This document shows positions 33,065-44,312 of a stretch of 50,702 nucleotides of DNA, piece after piece. Position 1 is the stretch's first letter. Each line of letters opens with the position of its first letter. Both the position numbers and the translations under genes were made by a program. Source of the DNA: Chromera velia (taxonomy: Eukaryota > Sar > Chromeraceae); contig JAHBMJ010005331.1 of assembly GCA_018398765.1 (NCBI GenBank), forward strand, positions 1-50,702, read 5' to 3'. A model generated the notes under the pieces. The model saw only the letters and a list, made by a program, of their open reading frames with translations. It did not search any database and had not been told where the DNA came from.

Positions 33065-36000
33065 ATGAAGCTCCTAGCTTCTGTAGGTTTGTGTCTGGCT
33101 GCGACTACGAGTGCGCAGCTCCCCCCCGGAGTGACAGTCGGTGAGCCTGTGATTGGCACTCCTCAGGGAGTTCTCGGCCAGACTAAAAAGACCAACAACG
33201 TACCGATTCCTGTGCCAATCCCTGTCCAGGTGGATGCTGAGCCAACCGAAAAGAAGGAGGAGGGACCTCCCCCCAATTTCGAATATGTAGAGAGGGACGG
33301 GAAAGTCTTTGTGGTGCACACTTCGGGCACGGGCTCGGGTAAGAAGGCGTCCCCCACCCCTGTCTACAGTGACTTTGAGTTCACTCCCATCGATCAAGTC
33401 CCTACTTCAGCCCCCCCCCCCACCTCCCGCATCACCACGGTGCCCACAGTGCCCCCTCCCCCTGTCTGTCAGGATGCCCAGGACAGACAGTACGACCCTT
33501 ACTTCTCCTGTTGCACCACCAAGGCAGGAGACTGGACCGATCCCTCCATCTGGCACTGTGGGAGAGTGCCCGCTTCCACCGACGCAGCCTTTGTTCGTCA
33601 CGCCGTTCGTGTGAGGGGGGTCACCAGCACAACCGTCAAGGCTTTGTGGGTGATCCGATCTGCCTCCACAGGCACTACAGGGTATCTGAGAGGTGGACAG
33701 TTCATCGATGATCTCTGTACCACAAACATGCTTCAGACTACCCAGGTCTCCCAGGAGCAGTTTGACTCCATCAGAAGAACCTTCGCCTTCATTCCGGGAG
33801 TCGTCACCAGCACAAACATGGTGGACATGTGCTCTGCACTTCTGGCTCCCTTCGGATTGCTGGAGGATGACTTCAAACTGGACGAGACGATCTACATGCA
33901 GGTCGTGCCTTCAATCAATGGAGTCGCCAACGCCCAGGCACCCCCTTCTTTGATCCCCCAAAGCCCCCCAAGCCAGACCATCGAGGTAGATCAAAAGGCC
34001 GCTGGAGGTCTGTACTTTGAGCTGCCTGGTCAGATCCCTGTTGCCCCTCCTTCCGGGGGATTCAGGGAGATCGGAGACGATTTCGGTGCCTTCATTGGCG
34101 GGGTGGGACTCAACACCGCAGGCGGTCTGGCAGCAGCGCAGACAGAGGAGGCAGAGGGAGAGGGAGAGACGATGACCGACGCGCAGGAGACAGAGGAAGA
34201 GGGTTCCAGAAGACTGCAGGGTCTGTACTACACTCCCACCGGAGTTCAGTCTGGTTTCGCCTGGACTGCCCAGCAGCAGCAGCAACAGCAGCTGCTCATG
34301 CAGCAACAGCAGTTGATGATGCAGCAGGCAGCCCCTGGAACCATCATTGAGCCGAAGACAAAGAAGGTGGGCCAGCCTGTCAACGTTCTTCGTGCTGCTG
34401 GAAATGAGCACAAGGACAAGGACAAGGACAAGCACGACGACAAGGACAAGCACGACGACAAGCACCATCACCACACTGAGTGGCACTTCACTCTGAACCC
34501 CCCTCCCCCTAGGCTGATCAACTTCGTTCAGAAAAACGCCCCCGAGATCCTCCCTCCCGTGCCCGAGCAGAACATTGCAGACATCCTCGTCCCCACACCC
34601 GACGGACCCTGTATGGTCGTCGTCGAGGAAGGAGCTGCTCTGATGTTCTTCCAGGAGTCAGTCAGTCGGGCTGTCGGTCCTTCTTTTGGGTTATTCCTTC
34701 TCACTCAAGAAGTATTTGTCCCCCTTTTTTTTCGAATTGCTCTCTATCCGTTGATTCGTCACTCGACTTTCCTCGCGCCAAGTTCAGCATCAGATTCATT
34801 GTGGAGTTCCAGAAAGTATTCGTAATTGCTTCACACAACACACTTGTGCACACAGAGCAGTCTTCTTATCGAAACGTTTCTCATGTTCCTGGTTCCGTCT
34901 GCTTGTCTGCAGCGTGCACCTGAGCTCTGAGTGTTCCGTTGTGAACGTTGGAACTTTCTTCATCGGAGAGGTTGTGGATTCCTCCTGTGTGGCCAACGGA
35001 GGAAGCCAGCAGCAGTGCAAGCTCCCCTCCCTGGCAGCATACGACTCTGTTGTGGCTGCTATGCCAATCATAGTGCTGTGGCTGGAGGTCAGCTTGGCTT
35101 CTTTTGGGTTTCTGTGCAGTGGGAATCACTGGTTGTTTCAGTTTTTCTCTCCTGCTGTTCTTTGAACAGGCGAGCGAGAAGTGTTGGGAACAGCTTTTTA
35201 TCTGTGACTGGTTTTTGTTCTGCTCCCACATTTTTGCCTCGACTGCTTCTCCCTAGCTCTCTCTGGCGTGGGCGAGTTGTCTCTCGTCACGTTTTTCCCC
35301 CGCCCGATCGACCTCGCAGCTGTGCAAGGGCCTCTGAAATTCAGAAGTTCTCGCATGGTGATGTTCATCTGCGTTTTTCTAATGTGTGTGTCTACTTTTT
35401 TTGCAGTTGGGCAAGGGCAACATCGCCCCTGTTGAGAGGACAGAATGGAGAGGCGTCATGGAATACCCCAACGACCTTCCTGGACAAGAGAAGTCTGTGC
35501 TCTCTTTTGTGGGGTCCATGTCTGTGGGGAGACTTCTGCCTGGAACTATGTTCTCCTTCAAGTCAGTCGGCTGCTCTTGGGCATTCTTTTGCGTTTCGAT
35601 CTTTCGTCTGATTCTTCATTCTGTTCCTTCTTGCTCTCCCTTGTCTCCCCTCTCACTGAGCCCAGGGAGATCCACGCAGCCCACTTGTCTTTTATTCCTC
35701 TCTCCGCGGGGTCTCTTTCTGCATGCCCTCGATACGCCTGGAAGGGTGGGTGGGTGGGAGGTGGGTGGAAAAGGGGACACCGGCTCTTATTGCGTTCTTT
35801 CTCTTGTGTCTTCCCCTCACTCACGCAAGCCTGACGTCTCCCTCAACCTCTGTGTGTGCAGGCGCCTGGCTGCCCGGTTCCCCTTGCGGCCTGCCCAGAT
35901 CATTGTGACGAATGCAGGGGGGGATTCAGGCTCACTGGCCATCTACGTTGACATCTTTGATGACGATGGACTCAGGTACTGCTGTGAAGGTGAGTGCGTT

Positions 36001-36937
36001 GACAAAAGGGAAGGGGTCGGGGTTGCACCTGTGTATTTCCTTACATATTCTAACCTTTATCCGGTCAATTCGCTCCATCCTGTCTTCTCTCTTGCGATTT
36101 GCTTTGCTTTTTCTGTTTTTGTGTGTCATGGAGTCAAGTGAGGGAGAAAAGAACCTCGAGGGAGAAGGCAGGGAAGAGAACGGAGGTAGAAGAGGTCCGA
36201 GAACGCTTTCGTGTCCAGATGAAACGAGCGGTGACCAAATGAAGCTGCTAATGAAGTCATTGAATGAAATGGATGCACCAATGAACAGGTCTGCAACATG
36301 CATTCATGAGAGCTTGTTTGTTTCTCCTGTTTTCACTTGCCTCACTGACCCCTGCTGCTTCATGATGACTTGTGCAGATTCTCCTATCAGCGACACGGGA
36401 GCTTCCTTGGTCGTCTCGGGAGTGGCTGTGGAGCTCAACAGGTGCGTGGAGTTTTTCTCTGTGCTTGGTTTTTCCTTTTTTCTCTTTTTCTGCATGCATG
36501 GGTCTGAGTCTTTCAGTTTCTGTCTTGATGGTTTCACAGAGAGTGCAGATCTCTTTGTGGTGCATGACTATTTTTGTTTTGCAGTGCGTTCTCCTGCGTT
36601 CTGTCATGAACACATGCTACTGTTTCCTAACTGCAGGTATTTGCGTTTGGAGAAGGACGTTGGAGATCCTTTCGACCGTCTCCCTCAGACGTTCGTTCTG
36701 TTGGCAGAAAGAATCGAGACCTCTGAGAGGTTCGCGGGGGTCCTGCCCATGATTCCTGATAGCTCGGTCTCCTTTGCCGAGGCCGGGGTCTCTCAGTGGA
36801 ATCCTTTGCGAGACAGACTGGTTTTCCAGTGCGCTGACAGATGCACGATCACTCAACAGACGTTCGTGAACACAGAGACCAACTTCGCTGTCCAGGTCAC
36901 ACTGGACTTTCCCGAAGACAGGTTTATCAGGGGGTGA
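33065..36937 (+). CDS. Secreted protein of unknown function with a signal peptide, polyQ and His/Asp/Lys-rich segments
   Basis: Six exons: 33065-34656, 34913-35087, 35407-35561, 35862-35989, 36378-36441 and 36637-36937. Phases match at every join, giving 804 residues. The ATG at 33065 starts MKLLASVGLCLAATTSA, a clear signal peptide cleaved before QLPPG. A Pro-rich region follows, then CCTTKAGDWTDPSIWHCG, which resembles the start of G8-like or beta-helix adhesion domains (W..P..W..G.vP). Later come a Gln/Met tract (about 34272-34330), a Lys/Asp/His-rich stretch (about 34410-34475) that could bind metal, and Cys-containing C-terminal exons (VDSSCVANGG, QCADRCTI). No membrane anchor or catalytic motif is seen, so it is probably extracellular or a cell-covering protein. 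The function is unknown. Donors are GTCAGT, GTCAGC, GTCAGT, GTGAGT and GTGCGT. Confidence 0.8.
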
Positions 36938-38935
36938 GGGAGAGCAGGGAGAAAAGGGGGTTGAGAATTTGAATTCGAAATGAGGCTTCCGGGTTTGGGA
37001 AAGGCAAAAGGGAGGGGGCCTCTTTTGTATAGACGACAATATTCCCGTTGTTTCCTTACATGAATGTGCATGCGAGGGAGGGGGGGCTACTGACTGTTAG
37101 ACCTTGTGCATGCATGAATGAAGTGAATGCGTGAGTGAGTGAGCATGTATGTTGTGTCAACCGTACCGGTCCAATTTGCTGCGTTGAAGGGGCAAGTACA
37201 GAGAGAGGGAGAGAGAGTGAAGGAGTCTGAGGGAGACAGCAGAACACTCGTGTGCAGGGACGACTGGTGCTTAAGGGTGGCGCCCGTCCGCTTCGCACGT
37301 ACAACAGAACACTGATGACTGAGCAGAGGGAAAAGGGGAGCCTTGCTGGCCTTTTCCGTCTGCAAATGACACTCAAAGCCCCGATGCTTGGACCCATAAC
37401 TCCCGTCCTCTATCTTTCGCGGGAGACACACCTTTTTGCAAATGACTCTGCAAATGTCTCTGCAAGCAATCGTGTTCGAGTGTGTGACTGATCGCAAGAA
37501 ATGTTCGTTGGTGAATTCATGTTTAGAGATCTCTGCGTGAGCATGCTGAGACGACTGTTTCGTGATGGATGCACACATACTCATGCATGTTAAGAGGGTC
37601 ACGTGCGTGTCTGGGGCTCGACGTTGCCTGCACATACTCCGTGCCACAGTGTGAGAGAGGTAGCTGCCTCCGGGCAGGAAGTTTGACTGGATCACGCGCT
37701 CTTATAGCGAATCAAGTAGTGAACGATAAAACGGTTCACTAGACGGTTCATAAAGGCACTTACTGCTACTTAGTCTATTTGATTTAAGCCTATAAGCACG
37801 TAAGCCTCTCTATAGTATGTGGCATTTTTGTGGCATGATTATGTCTAGGATTATGTTGCCGCATGTGTGCATGCCAGCTAGTAACATGTACATTATAGTC
37901 TAATTTATAGACATTCAAGCCGCATAAATTTTGGACATTCAACATTAATTTTAGCAGCAATGGCTTTAACTGTCTTAATTTAAATCATAAAGAAATCAAC
38001 AATTTAAATTGGGGCCTAGATTGGGGCAACGTTATAAAATTTTGAGTTCAAATTCCGGTTGTTTAATTTCCTAATTTTGAATTTAATACTGGAAACTTGA
38101 ATTTTTTTTATTTTCACTAGAATTTTTCAAAAATTCCATTTTATCCTGATTAACTTATGAAATATAAAAAGTTAGAAGCTCAAACTTTATATGCTAAGAG
38201 CTCCAAGTGTGCTTACACACGCCCATAATTTAAAATGAGTTACTTCTATTTATGTTTTATTTAACACAAAAAAATTAGAAAATTTAAATTCCAGCTAGAA
38301 TTCCAGTTAACTGAAATCAAAAGTTTGAAAAAGTTCTAGTGGAAAAAAATAAATAAGAATGCGGCTTAAAGTTAATTGAAATATCAATTTTAGACTCCAA
38401 GTCTATAGAAATCAAAATACAGGCAACGGTGACGAGAATCGATGGAAATTCATTGGAGAATTAACTGTTTAAGTTACTAAAAGAACTATAGCAAAACAAC
38501 CAATTTGAATTCTGAAACTCCGATCGACGGGCCCCTACTCCATCAGGCCTGAGCACATTGAGGGAAAGTGATCAACCCAATATCATTCAAATGTGTCATG
38601 AATGACCCTCCATACGTACCTACCGTGCTCCGGCGCTTTCATTGACCCCCACTTTCTCGACCCAGGAGATCGTCTCGGTACAAAGAGAGGGAGGGACGAA
38701 TTTCCCACTTCGTTCTTCTGTTTCCCCCCTTCGTTTTCCTGTTCCTTTTCCCCTTCATGCTTTTTCAAGGCAGACAAGACAGACAAATAGCAAAGAGACG
38801 TGCGTTAAATAGAACGAAAGAGTATACCGACCTGAAAAGGCAACTTACTAATAATAAGTAAATAAACAGCAGACCGACAATTAACTACTCATCCGATCGA
38901 TTGTTCGATCAAAAGGGACTGTCGGCTGTCTTACT

Positions 38936-38936
<1 letters not shown>

Positions 38937-38986
<50 letters not shown>

Positions 38987-38987
38987 T
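38937..38987 (+). repeat. (ACAG)n tetranucleotide microsatellite
   Basis: About twelve uninterrupted units of a CAGA/ACAG tetranucleotide. Confidence 0.95.
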
Positions 38988-39085
38988 GCGTGTCTATTCT
39001 GGAGGGACTCCAAGAGGGAGTGAGCATCTCTACTTGTCGCTTTCTCCTCCTGTCTGTCTAAGTGCTTTGAACCCCCCCCCCCCCC

Positions 39086-39099
39086 NNNNNNNNNNNNNN
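39086..39099. other. Assembly gap (14 N) after a C homopolymer
   Basis: Fourteen undetermined bases directly follow about fourteen Cs. This is probably a sequencing failure at a homopolymer, so the true length is uncertain. Confidence 0.98.
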
Positions 39100-39233
39100 T
39101 TTCTCACCGCATCCCGACTTTCCTCTGCTCAACTTTTTCCAGCAGCCTCCGTTTCCTTGTCCCTTCTTTTCCTGCCAGAGAGAGAGGTTGTCTGTTCCTT
39201 CCCGTTATCCCCCATCTCCCTGAATGCCTTCCC

Positions 39234-40713
39234 TCACAAGCTCGCTTGCTGCTGGTCTCTTCGTGCCCACTTGGCGGAAATGCGGGGGTCCAGCACCGTG
39301 AAGTTGGGTACAGTCAGGGCCTGACCTCCGTCCACCACCAGCGTCTGCCCAGTGACGTAGGCAGCCTCGGGGAGACAGAAGAACAGACAGGCAAACCCGA
39401 TGTCTGCAGGCACCCCCATTCTCTGAAGGGGGATATACATAGACAGAAGGTCATTGGGTGAGTGGGCGTTCGACCTCGTCTGTCTCTTTTGTGTCCTGTC
39501 TCCCATCGAGTCCGCGTTTGTGAAGGGGTCCAGGCGGGACATCCCCTCTGTGCCTGCGATAGGCCCGGGGGCAATTCCGAGGACGCGCACGTTGGCAGGA
39601 CCCCACTCGACTGCCATGTGTTTCGTCATGGCGTCAATCGCTGCCTTGGCTGCCCCCGCATGTGTCTGGAGAAGGCAGCCGTTGTAGTGAAGAGTTGCGG
39701 AGATGTTGATTATCACTCCCCCCTCCCTCTGCTTTGAGAAGGCGAGCTTGTACACCGCTTGCGATGCGTTGAACGTTCCTGCGAAAAGACAGCACAGCAA
39801 GGCAGAAGTTGGACGGTCATGAAGTGCAGGTCATACCGACAAACGGAGCCGGAAGAAGTGCTCCTCTGTGTACACCTTGTGAGTGCTTGTGTGGTGATTG
39901 AGGGGAGAGGGGAGAGGTGAAAGGAGAGAGGCAAGCATTGATCAAAGGGGATGCCTGGGTGTAATGATAGCCATTTTATTTGACTGCCTACTCAATTGCT
40001 GCCCTATCTTCCGGCTTGTGCATCCCATCTTCCCGTGTCTCGCAAATTCCTTAATTTTTTCTGGGCCGTTCCCTGCCGGTTTGCCCATTCTGACTGATTG
40101 GCTTCTTTCCTCACTGTCTGGCAGTTCATCACTCTGTCTGAATTCGTGCAGCGAGTTCATGTGGCCGTGTGCCTCCCTTTCCTTTCGTCTTCACACCCAA
40201 ACTTGACCCCGATGAAGAGAGAGCCCAGGCTTCCACTCACACTCACCCTGTGCGTCAATCTCCATGACGGTCTTGAATCCCTTTGCAGACAATTTCTCCA
40301 GAGGGCAGAGGAAGTTCCCTGCAGCCCCGTTGACCAGAATGTCGATGTGGCCGAATTTTTTCAAGGCTGTCTGGACAGCACTCTCCAGGGAAGCGTCGTC
40401 TCTCACGTCCGCAGACACGGGAAGACACTGCCTGCCGGTGGCTTGGGAGAGCTCCTGCAAAAATAAGGGGTGCATGCGGGAGTGAAGAGACGAAATTTCA
40501 GGGGAGATAGAGGAGACGGCAAAGTGACTGGGAGAGACAGAAAAACTTACTGACCTTTGCAGCTTCCTCCAGCACAGGCATCTTTCTACTCACGATGCAG
40601 GTGTCTGCCCCATGGCTCATCAGCACCTTGCAAATACCCTTGCAGATTCCGGTGCCTCCGCCGGTCACGAAGGCCACCTTTCCACGAAGACAGTCGAGTC
40701 TGAAAGAGGACAT
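39234..40713 (-). CDS. DECR2: Short-chain dehydrogenase of the peroxisomal 2,4-dienoyl-CoA reductase type
   Basis: Three exons (40713-40555, 40454-40247, 39778-39234) join in frame to 303 residues, close to the ~292 of peroxisomal DECR2 proteins. The family reduces 2,4-dienoyl-CoA with NADPH during breakdown of unsaturated fatty acids. The Rossmann nucleotide motif is TGGGTGICKGIC (the usual last Gly is Cys). NGAAGNF follows in exon 2, and the catalytic region is HAGAAKAAIDAMTKHMAVEWGP then APGPIAGTEG, closely matching DECR2 rather than generic dehydrogenases. YVTGQTLVVDGG ends the fold. About 15 extra residues lie after GMSRL. The C-terminus is ASL, not a canonical SKL-type peroxisome signal, so location is uncertain. 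Donors are GTCAGT and GTGAGT. Confidence 0.9.
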
Positions 40714-40969
40714 GATGTAATTTCTTTATTCGGAAGAAGAACTCGTATGCAGCAGGTTGCAAACTCCGTGGCACAAGGAGAGTGAGAGGAAGTTTTTTTT
40801 GTTTCAAGACCAAGACAGTGGCAATGTAAGCTGTCTGCTTGGTCATCGGCGGCTGAGTGAAAAAGAGATGCGAAAACACGCTCAGAATCGGTTGGGCGCT
40901 CTCAGCGCCGATATGCGCCGATCGACGTCATGCCGCACACAAAAATCGCGATGTGAATCGCCTCACCTG

Positions 40970-40973
40970 AAAA
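40970..40973 (-). terminator. RNA polymerase III terminator of the tRNA-Lys gene
   Basis: A TTTT run on the minus strand begins two bases after the discriminator base of the tRNA, the usual pol III stop signal. Confidence 0.85.
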
Positions 40974-40974
40974 G

Positions 40975-41047
40975 CACCCTCCGTGGGGCTCGAACCCACG
41001 ACCACAAGGTTAAGAGCCTTGCGCTCTACCGACTGAGCTAGGAGGGC
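40975..41047 (-). tRNA. tRNA-Lys (anticodon CTT)
   Basis: The minus strand folds into a 73-nt cloverleaf: acceptor GCCCTCC/GGAGGGT (with a terminal G-U pair), D-arm starting GCTCAGTCGGTAGAGC, anticodon stem CAAGG/CCTTG with loop CTCTTAA (anticodon CTT, Lys), and T-arm GTGGG TTCGAGC CCCAC. The discriminator is G. The A box (TAGCTCAGTCGG) and B box (GGTTCGAGCCC) are intact. CCA is not encoded and there is no intron. It lies about 260 bp upstream of the dehydrogenase gene on the same strand. Confidence 0.97.
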
Positions 41048-42113
41048 CCGATGTGTGTTAGAACGCCGTTGTTTCTCAGTCAGTCAGTTTGTCCATGCAC
41101 CAGTGCAGTCGGCGCTCCGTACCCCCGGCTTAATTCTCGATCATGCAGACCTGCAGCCATGCATGCAGACTCATGCACACAAAATTCGCGATTGACGTGG
41201 GGAGTTCCATGCACAAAACAAATCCGATTCGGTTAGCTCTGAAAGAGGCAGACCCTGCATGTTCTTCACGCTTTCTTTGATGGTTGGTCTGTCATGTTGG
41301 GTGAGTGTCGCCGGTTCGAGCTCGGTGAGGATGGAAGCCTGCCCCTTTTTTTTTCTCTTTTGCTTTCAGCTCGACCACTCCGTCTACTCCGTCTGGTCAT
41401 GTATCTGATTTGTTGGTCTGTCCGACTCTGTCGACTGATGGTTGTCTTGAGGTGAGGTCGTTGTGGGTTCGAGCTCAGTATCTTGTTGATGCTCGCGGTT
41501 GGGGTGGTGCGTGGGACTGGTTAAATTGAAGGACAACACCAACGCAGACCTTTTCCATGCAGGTAAGTCCTTCTTTCTGCATGCCTTGAAGTTCTCAGCG
41601 ACCCTCTCGAAAGAAAGGGAGTGTTGTACGAACGTCGTGGGATGTGAATGGCTTCGCCAATGAGAGTGTGTACGTGCCGCGTGTCTGAGTGAATCTGTCT
41701 GTCCGTCTGCCTCCGCATGTAAGTGTCGTCTTGGTGTACGTGTCAAAATGTCTCTCTGCGTTTCTGGAATACATTCGAAACTCTGTGGGTGTGTCTCCAT
41801 GTATCTGAGGGTCTCTGTGTATCTCACGCATGTCTCTGTGTCTCTCTGTCTTTGCACATCCCTCAGTGTCCCTTTGTCTTTTGGGGTCTCTGTCTGAGTC
41901 TCTCTGCCTGCACATCTTTAATTTCCAAAGAGGTCACGGTCACATGTGTACACGTGAGGCATTTGGAATTCAGCTCCCCCCCCTCGTGTGCGTGCTGCAG
42001 ACTGGATGGGCCTGGACAAACTGCTCCTGGGGGAGGATGTCGAAGGAGAAGAACGGAAGGAGAACATAAAAGGTCTCGGTGAGTGCTTAGTCAGAGCTTA
42101 ATTTCCTACTCCC
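41048..42113. other. Intergenic stretch with TCTCTGT-rich sequence, no gene seen
   Basis: Frames on both strands stay open in parts, but their products are Ser/Cys/Leu- or Arg/Thr-rich low complexity. GGTTCGAGCTC-like phrases recur near 41310 and 41467 and again in the tandem array downstream, so this may be a decayed extension of that array. Confidence 0.45.
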
Positions 42114-42714
42114 CTTGTGAGTGAACGGACGACCCTCTCGTCCTTCCCTCCCCACACTTTTGCGTGCACGGTGCCTGTCCGACCATAATTTTTGAGCGCT
42201 CTCTTGGTCTCGTTTGGGTGTGTTTGTAGACTCATCTGAGCCTCCTGAGTTCCCCTATCCTTTTGGTTTCGAGCTCGGTCGTGTTTAGCAAGCAAGGACG
42301 GACCCCTTCTACTTGCCTCCCCACCCCTTTGCGTGCACGGTGGGCGTCGCCCTCCACCTGACCAACCTTTTTAAGCTCCCTCCTGATCCTGTTTGTGTGT
42401 GTTTCTGCACTCATCTGAGCCTACTGATTTCCCCTATCCATTTGGTTTTGAGCTCTGTCGTGTTTTCGGAGAAAGGACGGACCCCTTCTACCTGTTCCCC
42501 TACCCCTTTGCGTGCACGGTGGGGGGCCAGCTCCCACCCCGCCGACCAAAAATTTCGAGCTCCCTCCTGGTCTTGCTGGCGTGTGTTTGTGGACTCATCT
42601 GAGCCTCCTGAGTTCCCCCATGTGTTTGGTTTCGAGCTCTGTCGTGTTTTCGGAGAAAGGATGGACCCCTTCTACCTGTTCCCCTACCCCTTTGCATGCA
42701 CGGTGAGATCGTAA
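42114..42714 (+). repeat. Tandem array of ~170-184-bp units
   Basis: The landmark TTTGCGTGCACGGTG recurs at about 42162, 42331, 42510 and 42694 (spacings 169, 179 and 184). Each copy is followed by GAGCTCCCTCCTGGTC-like, ACTCATCTGAGCCTCCTGA and GGTTTCGAGCTCGGTCGTG blocks. This gives about 3.3 copies. Frames kept open through the array are not convincingly coding. Confidence 0.85.
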
Positions 42715-43710
42715 CTGGATAAAAAAGAGGGGGGGGCATTAACTTAAAGTTTGTTCCTAGCGTCTAGCCTGTTCTTCTTCCGCCTCTTCCTTCTGTCCTG
42801 TTTACTGTTCTCGCTGCTAGCTCTCTCGGTCGTGCGACCTCATATTGGACTCACGATTTGCTAAGTACTTCTTAATGTATGACCAGCGCACTGCCTATTC
42901 CTCCTTCCTCCCAGCCCTCCCCCTGCACTCCTCTAATCCCCCGAGTGCACGCGCTTGCCGCTTTCAGGTGGGCAATCTCCAATTGGGCTTGGATCCGGCC
43001 GCATAAAAAAAAAAAAAATCTAGCAAACGATCAATTTTTCTCTCCTTCTTTCTTTTCTTATTTAGCGAGTGCCTAGGCTAGTGCAGGGATCGACTAGAAC
43101 TTGGCATATTGCAGTGTAGCCAGAGGTGTTGCAGTGTTGCGTTACTTACCTCATCATTGGGTTAACTCAAAGGAGTACCTTCATAATAATTATGAAATCT
43201 CATAGTGACTTTGAAAGTCATAATCATTATGGGTGTAACCGTCAGTATATAATCATTATATCATTATATCATTTATAATGGACATAATCATTATGAACAG
43301 AAATGTCATTATCAATTTTGAATATGTTGAGAACCATCATTTTGATTATTGATTGATTGATTGATTGATTATAATCTTATAATTATTAGCATATGAACAC
43401 GTACTCACATAATCATTATATGATAATTCAAATAATGATTATGTTTGGTTTTGTTGTGTTTCTTTTTTCTGGAAGCTGCCAAGGTTTACGGGCTGTGCGG
43501 GACTTAATGGAGACCACTGTGTGACAGTCTGTGTCACTCATTGTACGATATCACAGTTTATGAAAGGGTTTGAAGTGTCTCCCGAACACAAAAGGACCGA
43601 CAGCCATCCAACAGCCGCCAGAGAAAACTCACTGAAGGCAGGGAGGTTGGGTGTTAGGTGGGGGCAGAGAGAAGCATCTCCCGAACGCAAAAGACCGACA
43701 GCCGCCAGAG

Positions 43711-44311
43711 AAGATGAAAGGAAGGAAGGGAAGAAGGAAACGAAGGAAGAAAGGAACGAAGGAAAGGCGGAAGGAAGGAAGGAAGGAAGGAAAGAAGGAA
43801 GGAAGGAAAGAAGGAAGAAAGGAAGGAAGGAAGGAAGAAAGGAAGGAATGGCAGGAACTTTCAAGGGAGGGAAGGAAGGAAGGAAGGAAGGGAGGAAGGA
43901 AGAAAGGAAAGAAGGAAGCAAGGAAGTAAGAAAGTAAAAAAACAAGGAAGCAAGGAAGCAAAGAAGCAAGGAAGGAAGGAAGGAAGGAAGAAAGGAAGGA
44001 AGGAAGGAAGGAAAGAAGGAAGGAAGGAAGGAAGGAAGGAAGGAAAGAAGGAAGGGAAGAGGGAGGGAGGGAGAGAAGGGGAGGGAGGGAGGGAGGGAGG
44101 GAGGAAGGAAGGAAAGAAAGAAAGAAAGGGAGGGAAGGAAGAAAGGGAGGAAGGAAGGAAGGAAGGAAGGAAAGAAGGAAGGAAGGAAGGAAGGAAGGAA
44201 GGAAGGGATGGAGGGAGGGAAGGAAGGGAGGGAGGGAAGGAAGGAAGGAAGGAAGGGAGGGAAGGAAGGGAAGAAAGGGAAGGAAGGAAATTTAAGGAAG
44301 GAAGGGAAGGA
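43711..44311 (+). repeat. GGAA/GGAAG polypurine tract, ~600 bp
   Basis: The plus strand is almost pure purine, made of GGAAG, GAAAG and GGGAGG words. It keeps frames open on both strands (Lys/Glu/Gly-rich forward, Pro/Ser/Leu/Phe-rich reverse) that are not genes. It runs directly into the ~148-bp tandem repeat. Confidence 0.97.
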
Positions 44312-44312
44312 A

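Larger units (their letters stand above)
36938..39233. other. Intergenic stretch with an AT-rich island, an ACAG array and an assembly gap
   Basis: No supported gene is present. 37700-38520 is a strikingly AT-rich island between more balanced DNA. 38937-38987 is an (ACAG)n array. A C-run ends in a block of Ns at 39086-39099. The last 130 bp before 39234 are probably the 3' UTR of the dehydrogenase gene. Confidence 0.6.
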
